From the NCBI RefSeq assembly GCF_038593855.1, contig NZ_CP151996.1:4491245-4555244 (forward strand): a stretch of DNA of 64,000 nucleotides. Direction: 5' to 3'. This document shows, piece after piece, positions 1 through 7,993 of the stretch. The notes under the pieces were generated by a model. That model was not told the origin of the DNA. It saw only the letters and a list, made by a program, of their open reading frames with translations, and made no database searches. Positions within the stretch are counted from its first letter, which is position 1, and each line of letters starts with the position of its first letter. Position numbers and translations under genes: made by a program. Origin of the DNA: Lysinibacillus sp. FSL M8-0337 (lineage in GTDB: Bacteria; Bacillota; Bacilli; Bacillales_A; Planococcaceae).

Positions 1-72
1 CCGATTTTCGCAATACTATGGTGGCCCCTTTCGATGTACTTCGTCTGGTCACGTAAGAAATGGAGTGAGTAA
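1..72 (+). CDS. C-terminal end of a repeat membrane protein (partial)
   Basis: An open frame runs from the window edge to TAA at 70-72 and encodes 23 residues. They include ILWWPLSMY followed by a basic tail, WSRKKWSE. This is nearly the same as the last repeat of the next gene (LVLWWPLSMY), so it is the end of a tandem paralogue. The gene's start lies outside the window. The downstream gene begins 3 bases after the stop, so the two are probably co-transcribed. Confidence 0.7.
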   Translation, partial: PIFAILWWPLSMYFVWSRKKWSE

Positions 73-74
73 AT

Positions 75-734
75 ATGAAACATTTTATTAGTTTTTCGGT
101 TGTTGGCAGTTTGATGACTATGCTATTTTTAGGAATTGTTAATTATACAACAACCCCTCAAACAGTATGGTTTATTTACCCGTGTATATTGCTGTTGCTA
201 TGGCCAATCACTTTATATTTCATGTCAAAAAAACTATATAAACAATACGCCGTCATTTGTAGCGCCATGGTTATTGCTTTTCTCATTATTGAAAATCTAT
301 TGTATTCACCACAGCATTTATGGTTTATCTATGCTATTTATCCGATAGTATGGTGGCCCATTCTTATGTATTTAGAGGAAAAAGCGAAATCATTGAATAT
401 TGCACTGATTGGCTGTGCAAGCACCATCTTCTATTATTCATTCATTAATTTCATCATGTCCCCACAATATCCTTGGGCGATTTACCCAGCATTTTTAGTG
501 ATATGGTGGCCATTAGCTCTATATCATGCTCAAAAAAGGACGTTTGTTGCCTTCTCGGTTTATGCTAGCTTACACATCAGTATCTTTTTTATTATCGTCA
601 ACATTGTTTCTTCACCAAGTGTAATTTGGGCGATCTACCCAATATTCTTAGTTCTTTGGTGGCCATTAAGTATGTATTTTTATGTTTACAAAAGAAGACT
701 TTATCAAAGTTCTACAATAAACAAAGATTATTAA
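75..734 (+). CDS. Membrane protein built of four 2TM-like repeats
   Basis: A 219-residue hydrophobic protein. It consists of four copies of a roughly 51-residue unit. Each has a hydrophobic helix ending in (S/T)P, then W-(F/A)-IYP or a close variant, a second helix and (W)WP-x3-Y (around residues 26-48, 78-100, 129-151 and 181-203). The W-x-I-Y-P spacing resembles the widespread bacterial 2TM domain (PF13239-like), repeated in tandem; this match is made by eye. Cytosolic loops are basic. It follows a paralogue whose end lies at 1-72 and precedes a serine hydrolase by about 30 bases. The function is unknown; a membrane-stress or sensor-associated role is only a guess. Confidence 0.75.
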   Translation: MKHFISFSVVGSLMTMLFLGIVNYTTTPQTVWFIYPCILLLLWPITLYFMSKKLYKQYAVICSAMVIAFLIIENLLYSPQHLWFIYAIYPIVWWPILMYLEEKAKSLNIALIGCASTIFYYSFINFIMSPQYPWAIYPAFLVIWWPLALYHAQKRTFVAFSVYASLHISIFFIIVNIVSSPSVIWAIYPIFLVLWWPLSMYFYVYKRRLYQSSTINKDY

Positions 735-767
735 ACGACTACAATACAGTTAAAGGAATCATACTTT

Positions 768-2246
768 ATGTATAAACAACAATCAGCTATACGGAAAATT
801 TCCGCCATCTTCCTGCTCATACTATTCACTGTCAATGGCGTTGTATTTGCCAATAGCAATCCTGTCATGGATAAAGATAAAAACTTAGATATTTCTGCTA
901 TTGACGCATTTATGACAAAAGAAATTGACCGATTGCAGATCCCAGGGGCTTCACTCGCTATCGTTAAAGAAAACCAAGTTGAATATTTGCAAGGTTATGG
1001 TATTTCAAAACCTGATGGGACAAAAATGACACCACAAACACCTATCGTCATCGGCTCCGTTAGTAAATCATTTACTGCTCTTGCTATCATGCAGCTTGTG
1101 GAACAAGGGAAACTCCATTTAGATGATTCAGTGTCCTCTATACTACCAACGTTTCAACTTGCTAATAAAGAGGAAGCTAAAAAAATCACCATTCTACACT
1201 TGTTAAATCAAACAAGCGGTCTCTCTACATATGATGGTCAAGTATCAATATCCGACGGTGATCAAACATTACAAGAACATGTAAAAAGCTTAGCCACTAT
1301 AAAGTTGGCATCACCTGTAGGTAGCCAATATGAATATTCGAATTTGAATTATAACGTATTAGGTGCAGTCATAGAGGAAGTTACAAATACATCCTATAAA
1401 AACTATGTAGAGGAACATATTTTTAAGCCGCTGGCAATGCACAATAGTTATGCAGATCCAAAAGATGATACCAACAATACTAGCGCTACGGGTTATCAAA
1501 CTGTATTTGGATTTAAGATGCCTACAAAACAGTTAATCCATCGTGGCACTGTTTCTTCAGGATATCTTCTTTCTAGTGCTGAAGATATGGCAAATTACAT
1601 GTTAGCGCACTTGAATAATGGTCACTTTAACGGGATAAACATACTATCACCAAACGCAATGAACAAATTACACCACCCTTTTGCATTTATCGGGGATAAT
1701 ACTTATTATGCAATGGGTTGGGAAGTAAAAAATACTATTATCTCCCATAATGGCTGGACAGAAAACACCTATTCAAAAGTGTTATTGGACAAAGAATACG
1801 GTATTAGTCTACAAATTAATGCGATGGATTATTTTAATTTAAATGAGTATGATGCCATCGTCAGTGGCCTTCATCAACTTGTTCACCAAGAACAACCCTC
1901 ATTATCAAATAGTAAGCCATTTCTAAAATATATACTGTTCGATTTACTATTAGCGATCATGATTGCACTCATTGTTCGCTCTATCTATCAATTGTTTAAA
2001 CGTAAAAAACCAAAAGTAACAACTTTCCATATGGCGTTTCATTGGTTCTCACTAGCCGTCTTTAACTTGCTGTTGCCTTCATTTGTTTTAATTCGTTTCC
2101 CGCAATTATTTGGTCCATTATCTACTGTAACTTTATTTGCACCTGGAATAGGACATTTGTTATTTATAATACCTGTATCGTTTTTAATAATAGGGGGCAT
2201 CACGTTAGTTCAATACCTACTGAAGAAACCTGTACTAGGTTCATAA
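768..2246 (+). CDS. Serine hydrolase, class C beta-lactamase/PBP-like, membrane-anchored
   Basis: 492 residues. An N-terminal signal or anchor (residues 10-28) is followed by a beta-lactamase-fold domain. The active-site motifs are visible: S97-V-S-K100 (SxxK), Y190-S-N192 (YxN) and a late HNG in the place of K/HxG. After about residue 385 there are three hydrophobic segments, an arrangement seen in Bacillus FmtA/PbpX-like and AmpC-related esterases. It probably acts outside the membrane on peptidoglycan peptides, D-amino-acid esters or beta-lactams; which one cannot be read from the sequence. The start at 768 (ATGTATAAACAA) has AAAGGA upstream. It could share a transcript with the preceding membrane genes. 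Confidence 0.85.
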   Translation: MYKQQSAIRKISAIFLLILFTVNGVVFANSNPVMDKDKNLDISAIDAFMTKEIDRLQIPGASLAIVKENQVEYLQGYGISKPDGTKMTPQTPIVIGSVSKSFTALAIMQLVEQGKLHLDDSVSSILPTFQLANKEEAKKITILHLLNQTSGLSTYDGQVSISDGDQTLQEHVKSLATIKLASPVGSQYEYSNLNYNVLGAVIEEVTNTSYKNYVEEHIFKPLAMHNSYADPKDDTNNTSATGYQTVFGFKMPTKQLIHRGTVSSGYLLSSAEDMANYMLAHLNNGHFNGINILSPNAMNKLHHPFAFIGDNTYYAMGWEVKNTIISHNGWTENTYSKVLLDKEYGISLQINAMDYFNLNEYDAIVSGLHQLVHQEQPSLSNSKPFLKYILFDLLLAIMIALIVRSIYQLFKRKKPKVTTFHMAFHWFSLAVFNLLLPSFVLIRFPQLFGPLSTVTLFAPGIGHLLFIIPVSFLIIGGITLVQYLLKKPVLGS

Positions 2247-2289
2247 AGGTTACGTGGAATTTATAAATGGTTCACTTCACATAAATTAT

Positions 2290-2320
2290 ATATTTACTAT
2301 ATAATTTAATAAGTAAATAT
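2290..2320. promoter_or_regulatory. Inverted repeat upstream of the marR gene, probable operator
   Basis: ATATTTACT (2290-2298) and its exact reverse complement AGTAAATAT (2312-2320) are separated by 13 very AT-rich bases, 20 bases before the MarR start. Such dyads next to marR genes are commonly autoregulatory operators. The assignment is inference from position and symmetry. Confidence 0.55.
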
Positions 2321-2339
2321 TTTAATGGGCTGTGATCAT

Positions 2340-2753
2340 ATGTCAAAAAATAATCCAATGCACGAAGTTGAAATCATCATGCGCGAAATGCTTGAAATAC
2401 AGCAAAAATCTATGATGTTTGTGAATCTGCTGTCAGAAGGCGAAACATTATCTCAAAACCAACTTATCCTTCTTCTTCAGCTAAAAATCAACGGTGGTAT
2501 GAAGGCAACAGAAATTGCTGATTTCTTCAGTGTAACCCCTGGGGCTGTTACATCTATGTGCGATAAATTGGAAAAGCTTCATTTTGTTCAACGCGTTAGA
2601 GAAAGTGAAGATCGACGTGTCGTAAACATGAAGTTAACGACAGAAGGAGAACAAAAAGTACAAGAAATTTTTTTAAAACTTCCACAAGAAAAACTAACAG
2701 AAATAGCAAATGTGTTAACGGATGTAAATCAGTTAATGCAAAAAATTTTTTAA
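2340..2753 (+). CDS. MarR family transcriptional regulator
   Basis: 137 residues from MSKNNPMHEV; an in-frame ATG at 2325 would add five residues. The winged helix-turn-helix is clear: NQLILLLQLKINGGMKATEIADFFSVTPGAVTSMCDKLEKLHFVQRVRESEDRRVVNMKLT in outline, with the DRR wing typical of MarR. Dimerisation helices flank it. An inverted repeat lies just upstream and a larger one lies in front of the next gene, so it probably represses itself and the bactofilin-like pair at 2928-3865. The ligand is unknown. A strong terminator follows the stop codon directly. Confidence 0.88.
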   Translation: MSKNNPMHEVEIIMREMLEIQQKSMMFVNLLSEGETLSQNQLILLLQLKINGGMKATEIADFFSVTPGAVTSMCDKLEKLHFVQRVRESEDRRVVNMKLTTEGEQKVQEIFLKLPQEKLTEIANVLTDVNQLMQKIF

Positions 2754-2783
2754 GGATTTCAAACATTGAAATCCTTTTTTTAT
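2752..2783 (+). terminator. Rho-independent terminator after marR
   Basis: AAGGATTTCA and TGAAATCCTT form a 10-bp stem over a short loop, followed by a run of T. The stem begins inside the MarR stop codon. Confidence 0.9.
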
Positions 2784-2837
2784 TGCCCTCATAACGGTAT
2801 TTATTTTTCACCCATAGTCTAGGCAGTTTTTTTGTTC

Positions 2838-2917
2838 TTGACAAAATAGAGCGGCATATAATTTAATTAATATATGTTTTAATTATTGAAATATATATTA
2901 ATTAAATTAAAAGAGGT
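2838..2917 (+). promoter_or_regulatory. Promoter region with 17-bp perfect inverted repeat and RBS
   Basis: TAATTTAATTAATATAT (2859-2875) is repeated as an exact reverse complement at 2893-2909, with a 17-base spacer. TTGACA (2838-2843) and TATAAT (2857-2862) are present, but only 13 bases apart, so the exact -35/-10 pair is unsure. AGAGGTG at 2912-2918 is the RBS of the gene at 2928. The dyad is a likely operator for the adjacent MarR protein. Confidence 0.6.
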
Positions 2918-2927
2918 GATAATTAGC

Positions 2928-3593
2928 ATGACAAATGAACACATACCAAAGCAACGTAGTATTACGCTTACTAGTGGCAAAATTTATGATTTAATGCCCG
3001 ACTGTGAACGGTTAAATATTCGCGGTGCAGTTGGTGTCCATCAACAAGTGAACTTAAAGACAATATCCACACATGGACATAGTGCCTTTCATTCCCGTGT
3101 TATTGCTCGTACTTTAAAAAATACAGGCTCTTGTAATATGAAAGATTATTGTGAAATAGGAGAGTTGACGAATGCGGGGAATTTAACCATTCGCTCTGGG
3201 GAAGTTTCGACTATTACGAGTACAGGAAAACTAACAATTGCACAATGCTTACATGCACAACAGTTCCAGGCAATCGGCTTTGTAAAAGCTCAAGAAATAC
3301 AGGCATCACATTTTCACTTAAAATTGTCTGGTCCAAGTAGCATAACCCAACTCGTTGCAGATGACATCATCATAGAAAAAGATAAGTTCTCACTTTCCCT
3401 TCTTAGTAAAAAACTTCATTGTCATTCGATAAAGGGCAAAAATTTACACCTTGCTTACACAATTGCAGAGGTTGTAGACGGTACTGTTATTGAAGTTGGG
3501 GACCATTGTACAATACAGAAGCTTTATTACACAGAAAGTTATACCATTTCCCCCCTTGCGAAAGTACATCACATCATGAGGAGGGAACAATGA
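2928..3593 (+). CDS. Bactofilin-like (polymer-forming) beta-helical protein
   Basis: About 221 residues from MTNEHIPKQR. The ATG at 2928 is chosen over an upstream in-frame start at 2886 because AGAGGTG lies 10 bases before it. The body is a succession of short beta-strand repeats with regularly spaced G, T and hydrophobic residues (LNIRGAVGV, LTIRSGEVSTITSTGKLTI, IIIEKDKF, VIEVGDHCTI), as in the polymer-forming cytoskeletal proteins that Bacillus cereus relatives carry beside a MarR regulator. The family assignment is by eye and moderate. No signal peptide or membrane segment is seen, so it should be cytoplasmic. It overlaps the next gene by four bases (ATGA) and is translationally coupled to it. 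Confidence 0.55.
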   Translation: MTNEHIPKQRSITLTSGKIYDLMPDCERLNIRGAVGVHQQVNLKTISTHGHSAFHSRVIARTLKNTGSCNMKDYCEIGELTNAGNLTIRSGEVSTITSTGKLTIAQCLHAQQFQAIGFVKAQEIQASHFHLKLSGPSSITQLVADDIIIEKDKFSLSLLSKKLHCHSIKGKNLHLAYTIAEVVDGTVIEVGDHCTIQKLYYTESYTISPLAKVHHIMRREQ

Positions 3594-3865
3594 TGAAAGT
3601 GTTTCGTGGATTTTTTTGTTCCTTAGCCCTTATTGTGCTTGCTGTTCTATACGTAGGATTGGTTGTAAGTGCCATAATATCCATACTTGCTGGTATTTTA
3701 CGAACGGTAGGCATTGATGCAATAAAAATGAGCATTTGGCAAGGCATTGATCTTCCGGTTGCTTTCAGTATCCCTTTTGCACTCGTTATATCTGGCTTGC
3801 TGTTCTTTTGTTCGCTCTACATCAAACGTTCGATCACATTTTGTTTTTCAAAGCTAAAGTTTTAA
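3590..3865 (+). CDS. Small membrane protein coupled to the bactofilin-like gene
   Basis: 91 residues with two hydrophobic helices (about 10-35 and 56-78) and a basic C-terminus. The start ATGATG at 3590/3593 overlaps the stop of the previous gene, and GAGGAGG at 3578-3584 serves as its RBS. It has no recognisable family. Its tight coupling suggests it could anchor or partner the beta-helical protein at the membrane, which is inference from operon structure only. Confidence 0.65.
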   Translation: MMKVFRGFFCSLALIVLAVLYVGLVVSAIISILAGILRTVGIDAIKMSIWQGIDLPVAFSIPFALVISGLLFFCSLYIKRSITFCFSKLKF

Positions 3866-3887
3866 AATGGGGAGTTGTGGTTTTAGT

Positions 3888-3926
3888 AAAGAGGTTCACA
3901 GTTTTATATCCTGCTTGAACCTCTTT
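3888..3926. terminator. Bidirectional terminator between convergent genes
   Basis: AAAGAGGTTCA (3888-3898) pairs with TGAACCTCTTT (3916-3926). It lies between the small membrane gene on plus and the MFS gene ending at 3931 on minus. Confidence 0.85.
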
Positions 3927-3930
3927 ACGC

Positions 3931-5139
3931 TTATATATTGGTCTTAATTTGCAGTGCCTGTTTATTCGTTGCAATATGGATCGCCATGTATAGGGCAAAT
4001 ACCAAACCAATTGCACCAAAAATAACAGCTACAAGCTGTAGAGAAAACCAGTCTGCCATTACGCCTAAACTAAACGTGAGTACAATTTGAATAACACTTT
4101 GCACAAGGCTGACAGCGCTACCGAATCGTCCCATTAAATGTGGTGGAATGTTTTTTTGGTAGACCGTATCAAATCCCGTATTGCTAAATGCCATAAAAAC
4201 ACCTAACGTGATAAAGCAACCTGTTGCAAACCAAATATTGCTGGACGCATAGAACAAAGTGTAGGATAACATCGTGCATGTTAGCCCAACTCCTATATAG
4301 GTAGTGATTGAAAATTTCTGTACTAATGCCATTGCCAATAACCCACCAACAATAGCCCCCACCCCTGCCACACTGACAAGTACGCCATACAAACTATCAG
4401 AAACTGATAAAACTTTCTTGATAAACGTCATTTCTTGCGAGTCTAATGCAAAAGCAACCATGAGCGCAATTTGATAGGCAATAAAAAATTTCAAAAATTG
4501 CCTTTGCTGTTGTATAAAAGTCCAAACGATTTTAAAGTCAGTTATCATTACTCGTATTGTAAGGACTCCCCGCGTCTCTTTCACTTCCTCTTCTAAATTC
4601 GGTAAAAGGGCAATCACCCATGCACAAACAAAAAATGTCACACTGTTTACCCACATTGCGATATTAATATTAAAAGTGGCAATAAGCACACCTGCAATGG
4701 CCGGGCCTAACATAAAAGAACCTGAATTGAATGTGCCTAGCAGTGCATTAAAACGTTGCTTATCTTCATCGTGCACGTATTTGGCAATATAATATGTACT
4801 ACTTGGTCCAAAGAAACTACTAGCGATATTCGCTAAAAATAATAAGCCGTAGACAAGCCAGATAGATGTCATAAAGGGCATTAAAAAAACAATGAGTCCA
4901 CGTAAAACATCCATCGCAATCATAATGTGTCTTTTATTTGACCGATCAATAATAGAACCTGCCACAAAATTTGTCAGGATGCGGGCAATCGGACCAACAA
5001 TAAAGATACCTGCTACCGCTGTTGCTGAATACGTTAAATGCCAAACCATTAAGTTTAAAGCAACGAGATAAATCCAATTCCCTAAATAAGAAAAGCCAAA
5101 TCCCCCTAATAACAAGCCATAGTTCCGAAAAATCTTCAT
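3931..5139 (-). CDS. MFS transporter, probable drug/solute exporter
   Basis: 402 residues with about twelve hydrophobic segments. The family's loop 2-3 signature is seen in degenerate form (GSIIDRSNKRHIMIAMDVLRG), as in the MFS_3/enterobactin-exporter-like group. Length is normal for the family. The start ATG at 5139 is preceded by a GGGGAGGGG ribosome-binding site. It stands alone: convergent with the bactofilin-like pair and divergent from ccdA. It probably exports a small molecule or drug; the substrate cannot be told. Confidence 0.85.
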   Translation of the reverse strand: MKIFRNYGLLLGGFGFSYLGNWIYLVALNLMVWHLTYSATAVAGIFIVGPIARILTNFVAGSIIDRSNKRHIMIAMDVLRGLIVFLMPFMTSIWLVYGLLFLANIASSFFGPSSTYYIAKYVHDEDKQRFNALLGTFNSGSFMLGPAIAGVLIATFNINIAMWVNSVTFFVCAWVIALLPNLEEEVKETRGVLTIRVMITDFKIVWTFIQQQRQFLKFFIAYQIALMVAFALDSQEMTFIKKVLSVSDSLYGVLVSVAGVGAIVGGLLAMALVQKFSITTYIGVGLTCTMLSYTLFYASSNIWFATGCFITLGVFMAFSNTGFDTVYQKNIPPHLMGRFGSAVSLVQSVIQIVLTFSLGVMADWFSLQLVAVIFGAIGLVFALYMAIHIATNKQALQIKTNI

Positions 5140-5348
5140 AGCAACCCCTCCCCACTTTATCTTACCAAAATTTTGAAAAAACAGTGTTTTCGTTAATAGC
5201 TTCTTATCCTAAATGCACAAAATCCACTAAACTTACACACTTATCATTTTTACAAGATGATTTCTAAGAGTTTCATAAAATCATTCTATGTTGCTTTGCA
5301 TTCACTTTTCTTACTATAAAACTATACAAGAAAGGTGGTGCTTCAATC

Positions 5349-6065
5349 GTGGACGGGCAGCTTTTATTCAGTACTGTTTTTATTGCGGGAATTCTTTCTT
5401 TTCTCTCCCCCTGCATTGTCCCTTTACTACCGGTTTATTTTTCAGTTTTGTCAACGAATGAAAGTGGAACTGCTATGCAACAAGGCTTCTCTATCGGTAA
5501 ATGGCAAGTAAATACACATCTACTATTTAAAACGATTATTTTTGTTGTCGGTCTTTCGACAAGCTTTGTGATTTTAGGATTTGGCGCCGGTTTTCTTGGT
5601 TCGGTCATTAATACAGACTGGTTTATCGTCGTCTGTGGGGCAGTAGTCATTTTGCTCGGTCTACATCAAATTGGCTTCATTAAATTAGCCGTGCTTCATA
5701 AAGAAACGAAAGTGCAGCTAACACGAAGTAATAAACGTGACTTACTCGGCACCTTTCTTTTAGGTCTAACATTTAGTATGGGCTGGACACCTTGTATCGG
5801 ACCAATTTTAGGAGCAGTGTTAGGCTTATCAGCAAGTGAGGGGCAAGCAACTTATGGGGCGCTGATGATGTTTTTCTATGCTCTTGGATTACTAATTCCC
5901 TTTTTAGTTCTTGCACTTTTCTCCGATTTCCTTTTACGACATGTTACAAAAATCAATAAACATACAAAGAAAATTAAAATTGCCGGTGGTGTCATGATTA
6001 TTTTCATGGGGATTGTTTTAATGACAAATAATTTAAATCTATTATTAACATTCATTCCACAATAG
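5349..6065 (+). CDS. ccdA: CcdA/DsbD-family thiol-disulfide transmembrane reductant carrier
   Basis: 238 residues and six or more hydrophobic helices. The start is GTG at 5349 with AAAGGTGGTG upstream. The two redox cysteines of the CcdA family are visible, each in a proline-rich turn: SPC22-IVP near the N-terminus and GWTPC149-IGP in the second half. CcdA moves electrons from cytoplasmic thioredoxin to periplasm-facing thiol proteins. The next two genes encode exactly such partners, a thioredoxin-like lipoprotein and an MsrAB lipoprotein, so here it most likely powers extracytoplasmic methionine sulfoxide repair rather than cytochrome c maturation. Confidence 0.9.
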   Translation: MDGQLLFSTVFIAGILSFLSPCIVPLLPVYFSVLSTNESGTAMQQGFSIGKWQVNTHLLFKTIIFVVGLSTSFVILGFGAGFLGSVINTDWFIVVCGAVVILLGLHQIGFIKLAVLHKETKVQLTRSNKRDLLGTFLLGLTFSMGWTPCIGPILGAVLGLSASEGQATYGALMMFFYALGLLIPFLVLALFSDFLLRHVTKINKHTKKIKIAGGVMIIFMGIVLMTNNLNLLLTFIPQ

Positions 6066-6079
6066 AAAGGAGATTTAGT

Positions 6080-6613
6080 ATGAATTATTTAAAACATCTT
6101 GTTATTTTGTTCGTAGCAGCCCTTTTTTTAGGGGCGTGTTCTGCAGATTCCAAAAATACAGCTACTACCACTGCAGCGGCTAGTAACGAGGGCATTATGG
6201 CCCCCTCCTTTAACTTAGTTGATGTTAAAGGGGATAGTTATAATCTTGCTGACTACAAGGGTAAAAAAGTGTACGTAAAGTTTTGGGCTTCGTGGTGCTC
6301 TATTTGTTTAGCTGGCTTAGAAGAACTAAATACATTGGCTGGTGAGGAACAGGATTTTGTTGTCTTAAGCATTGTTTCGCCGAACTTTAATAATGAAAAA
6401 GACAGTGATGCATTTATTAAATGGTTTAATGGAGTTGAAAACACTTCAAATATTAAAGTGCTATTAGATGAAGATGGCGCCATTGCAAAACAATACAATG
6501 TGCGAGCTTATCCAACGTCTGCCTATATTGGATCTGATGGCAAGCTAATCCAAACGCTCCCTGGCCATGTAGGCAATCCACAAATTATTGAGAAATTTAA
6601 AAGTATCCAATAA
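6080..6613 (+). CDS. Thioredoxin-like lipoprotein (TlpA/ResA-type)
   Basis: 177 residues. The N-terminal lipobox is LGAC20, followed by a flexible Ser/Thr/Ala linker and a redoxin domain. The active site is WASWC73-SIC76, a CxxC in the TlpA/ResA context. The cis-proline turn (RAYPTSAYIG) and the GHV segment near the end are present. It should sit on the outer face of the membrane and shuttle electrons from the CcdA protein, 14 bases upstream, to the MsrAB protein, 18 bases downstream. The arrangement parallels the CcdA-Etrx-MsrAB pathway described in Streptococcus pneumoniae. Confidence 0.9.
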   Translation: MNYLKHLVILFVAALFLGACSADSKNTATTTAAASNEGIMAPSFNLVDVKGDSYNLADYKGKKVYVKFWASWCSICLAGLEELNTLAGEEQDFVVLSIVSPNFNNEKDSDAFIKWFNGVENTSNIKVLLDEDGAIAKQYNVRAYPTSAYIGSDGKLIQTLPGHVGNPQIIEKFKSIQ

Positions 6614-6631
6614 TAAAGGGAGGAATCTCTA

Positions 6632-7744
6632 ATGAAGATAAAATTATTTGGCGTATTAGTAAGTATCTTACTACTTTTATCTGCATGTTCAGCAGACACT
6701 TCTCTGTTAGCAAGTAATGCAAGTACCGCACAAGCACAATCTAAATATCCACCAAACCCTAACGTCAATGTCAGTTTTGATACAAATAATTTAAAAGATA
6801 TTTGGCTTGCAGGTGGTTGCTTCTGGGGTGTAGAACATTATATGGCGCGTGTTTACGGTGTCTATGATGCCGTATCTGGTTATGCAAATGGCAACACAGA
6901 AAACCCAACCTACGAAGACGTCATTTGGAAAAATACTGGCCATGCAGAAACAGTTCATGTGCGCTATGACCCTGAACGTGTTGATTTAGAAAAACTATTA
7001 GCACATTTCTTTCAAATAATTGACCCAACGTTACTCAATCAGCAAGGAAATGACCGTGGTACCCAATATCGTACAGGTATTTATTATACAGATGAAGCCG
7101 ACAAATCAATTATTGATAAAGTTATAGCAAAAGAACAAGAACGCTATGATAAGCCTATCGTGACCGAGGTGGAACCACTTGTGAACTTTACAATTGCAGA
7201 GGAGTACCACCAAGATTATCTTGAAAAAAACCCAGATGGCTACTGTCATGTAAAGTTTGATTCTTTGGAAAATCAAGAAATACCATCACTCATTGATCCT
7301 GCACGATATCCAAAGCCAAGCGACGATGAAATTAAAAAAATATTAACAAAAGAACAATATCGAGTAACACAAGGCAATGGTACAGAAATGGCTTACTCCA
7401 ATGAATACTGGGATAATTATGATCCAGGCATTTATGTTGATATTGTTACGGGCGAGCCGCTTTTTTCATCAGCGGACAAATATGATTCGATGTGCGGTTG
7501 GCCAAGCTTTACAAAACCAATTGACCCAGCAGTAGTGCTTGAATATGAAGATACAAGTTATAATATGATTAGAACTGAAGTGAGAAGTCGCAGTGGTGAT
7601 AGCCACCTAGGGCATGTATTTAATGACGGGCCTAAAGATCGTGGCGGCTTACGTTATTGCATCAATAGTGCTGCCATTAAGTTTATTCCACAAGCCGAAA
7701 TGGAAGCAGCAGGTTACGGGTACTTAGTACATCTCACAAAATAA
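6632..7744 (+). CDS. msrAB: Surface-exposed peptide methionine sulfoxide reductase MsrA/MsrB fusion (lipoprotein)
   Basis: 370 residues. The lipobox LLSAC19 anchors it outside the membrane. MsrA comes first, with catalytic C63 in GGCFWG and conserved GHAE and [10 protein letters not shown] further on. MsrB follows, with the CGWPSF segment and catalytic C343 in RYCINS. The zinc-binding CxxC pairs of many MsrBs are absent (HLGHVF is preceded by S-D-S rather than C-G). It repairs both S- and R-methionine sulfoxide in exported proteins. It is the third gene of the ccdA operon and is followed by a palindromic repeat. Confidence 0.95.
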   Translation: MKIKLFGVLVSILLLLSACSADTSLLASNASTAQAQSKYPPNPNVNVSFDTNNLKDIWLAGGCFWGVEHYMARVYGVYDAVSGYANGNTENPTYEDVIWKNTGHAETVHVRYDPERVDLEKLLAHFFQIIDPTLLNQQGNDRGTQYRTGIYYTDEADKSIIDKVIAKEQERYDKPIVTEVEPLVNFTIAEEYHQDYLEKNPDGYCHVKFDSLENQEIPSLIDPARYPKPSDDEIKKILTKEQYRVTQGNGTEMAYSNEYWDNYDPGIYVDIVTGEPLFSSADKYDSMCGWPSFTKPIDPAVVLEYEDTSYNMIRTEVRSRSGDSHLGHVFNDGPKDRGGLRYCINSAAIKFIPQAEMEAAGYGYLVHLTK

Positions 7745-7745
7745 T

Positions 7746-7905
7746 GCCGGTGCCAGTCACTTAAACAATTCTGAAACAATTTAAAAATCCACGTAGACTT
7801 TCGGAATGCACAAAAACATAAGCCGCAACAGGCTCGCGCGGTTAGCGAAGAATGTTGCGGCTTACGTCGTGCCCGCAGAAAACATAGTAGTTTTTTCGCA
7901 TACCA
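7746..7905. repeat. Palindromic dispersed repeat, copy 1 (GGTGCCAGTCAC type)
   Basis: GGTGCCAGTCAC starts right after the msrAB stop. TAAGCCGCAACA (7819-7830) pairs with TGTTGCGGCTTA (7853-7864). The same TAAGCCGCAAC core recurs at about 11911, 36045 and 45708, and the GGTGCCAGTCAC end recurs in inverted orientation at about 11974-11985. It probably also ends transcription of the msr operon. Confidence 0.75.
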
Positions 7906-7993
7906 AGTGCCCATCCACATCGCATGCATGCTTAGTTGTCAATGAATGAAGGAATAGCTCTTTTTTTATGAATGTTTTTAAAGAGGTGATGTC

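Noticed and set aside
2838..2862. TTGACA/TATAAT as a standard sigma-A promoter for the bactofilin-like gene
   Set aside because: The spacer is only 13 bases; the real -10 or -35 must differ, so only a promoter region is claimed.
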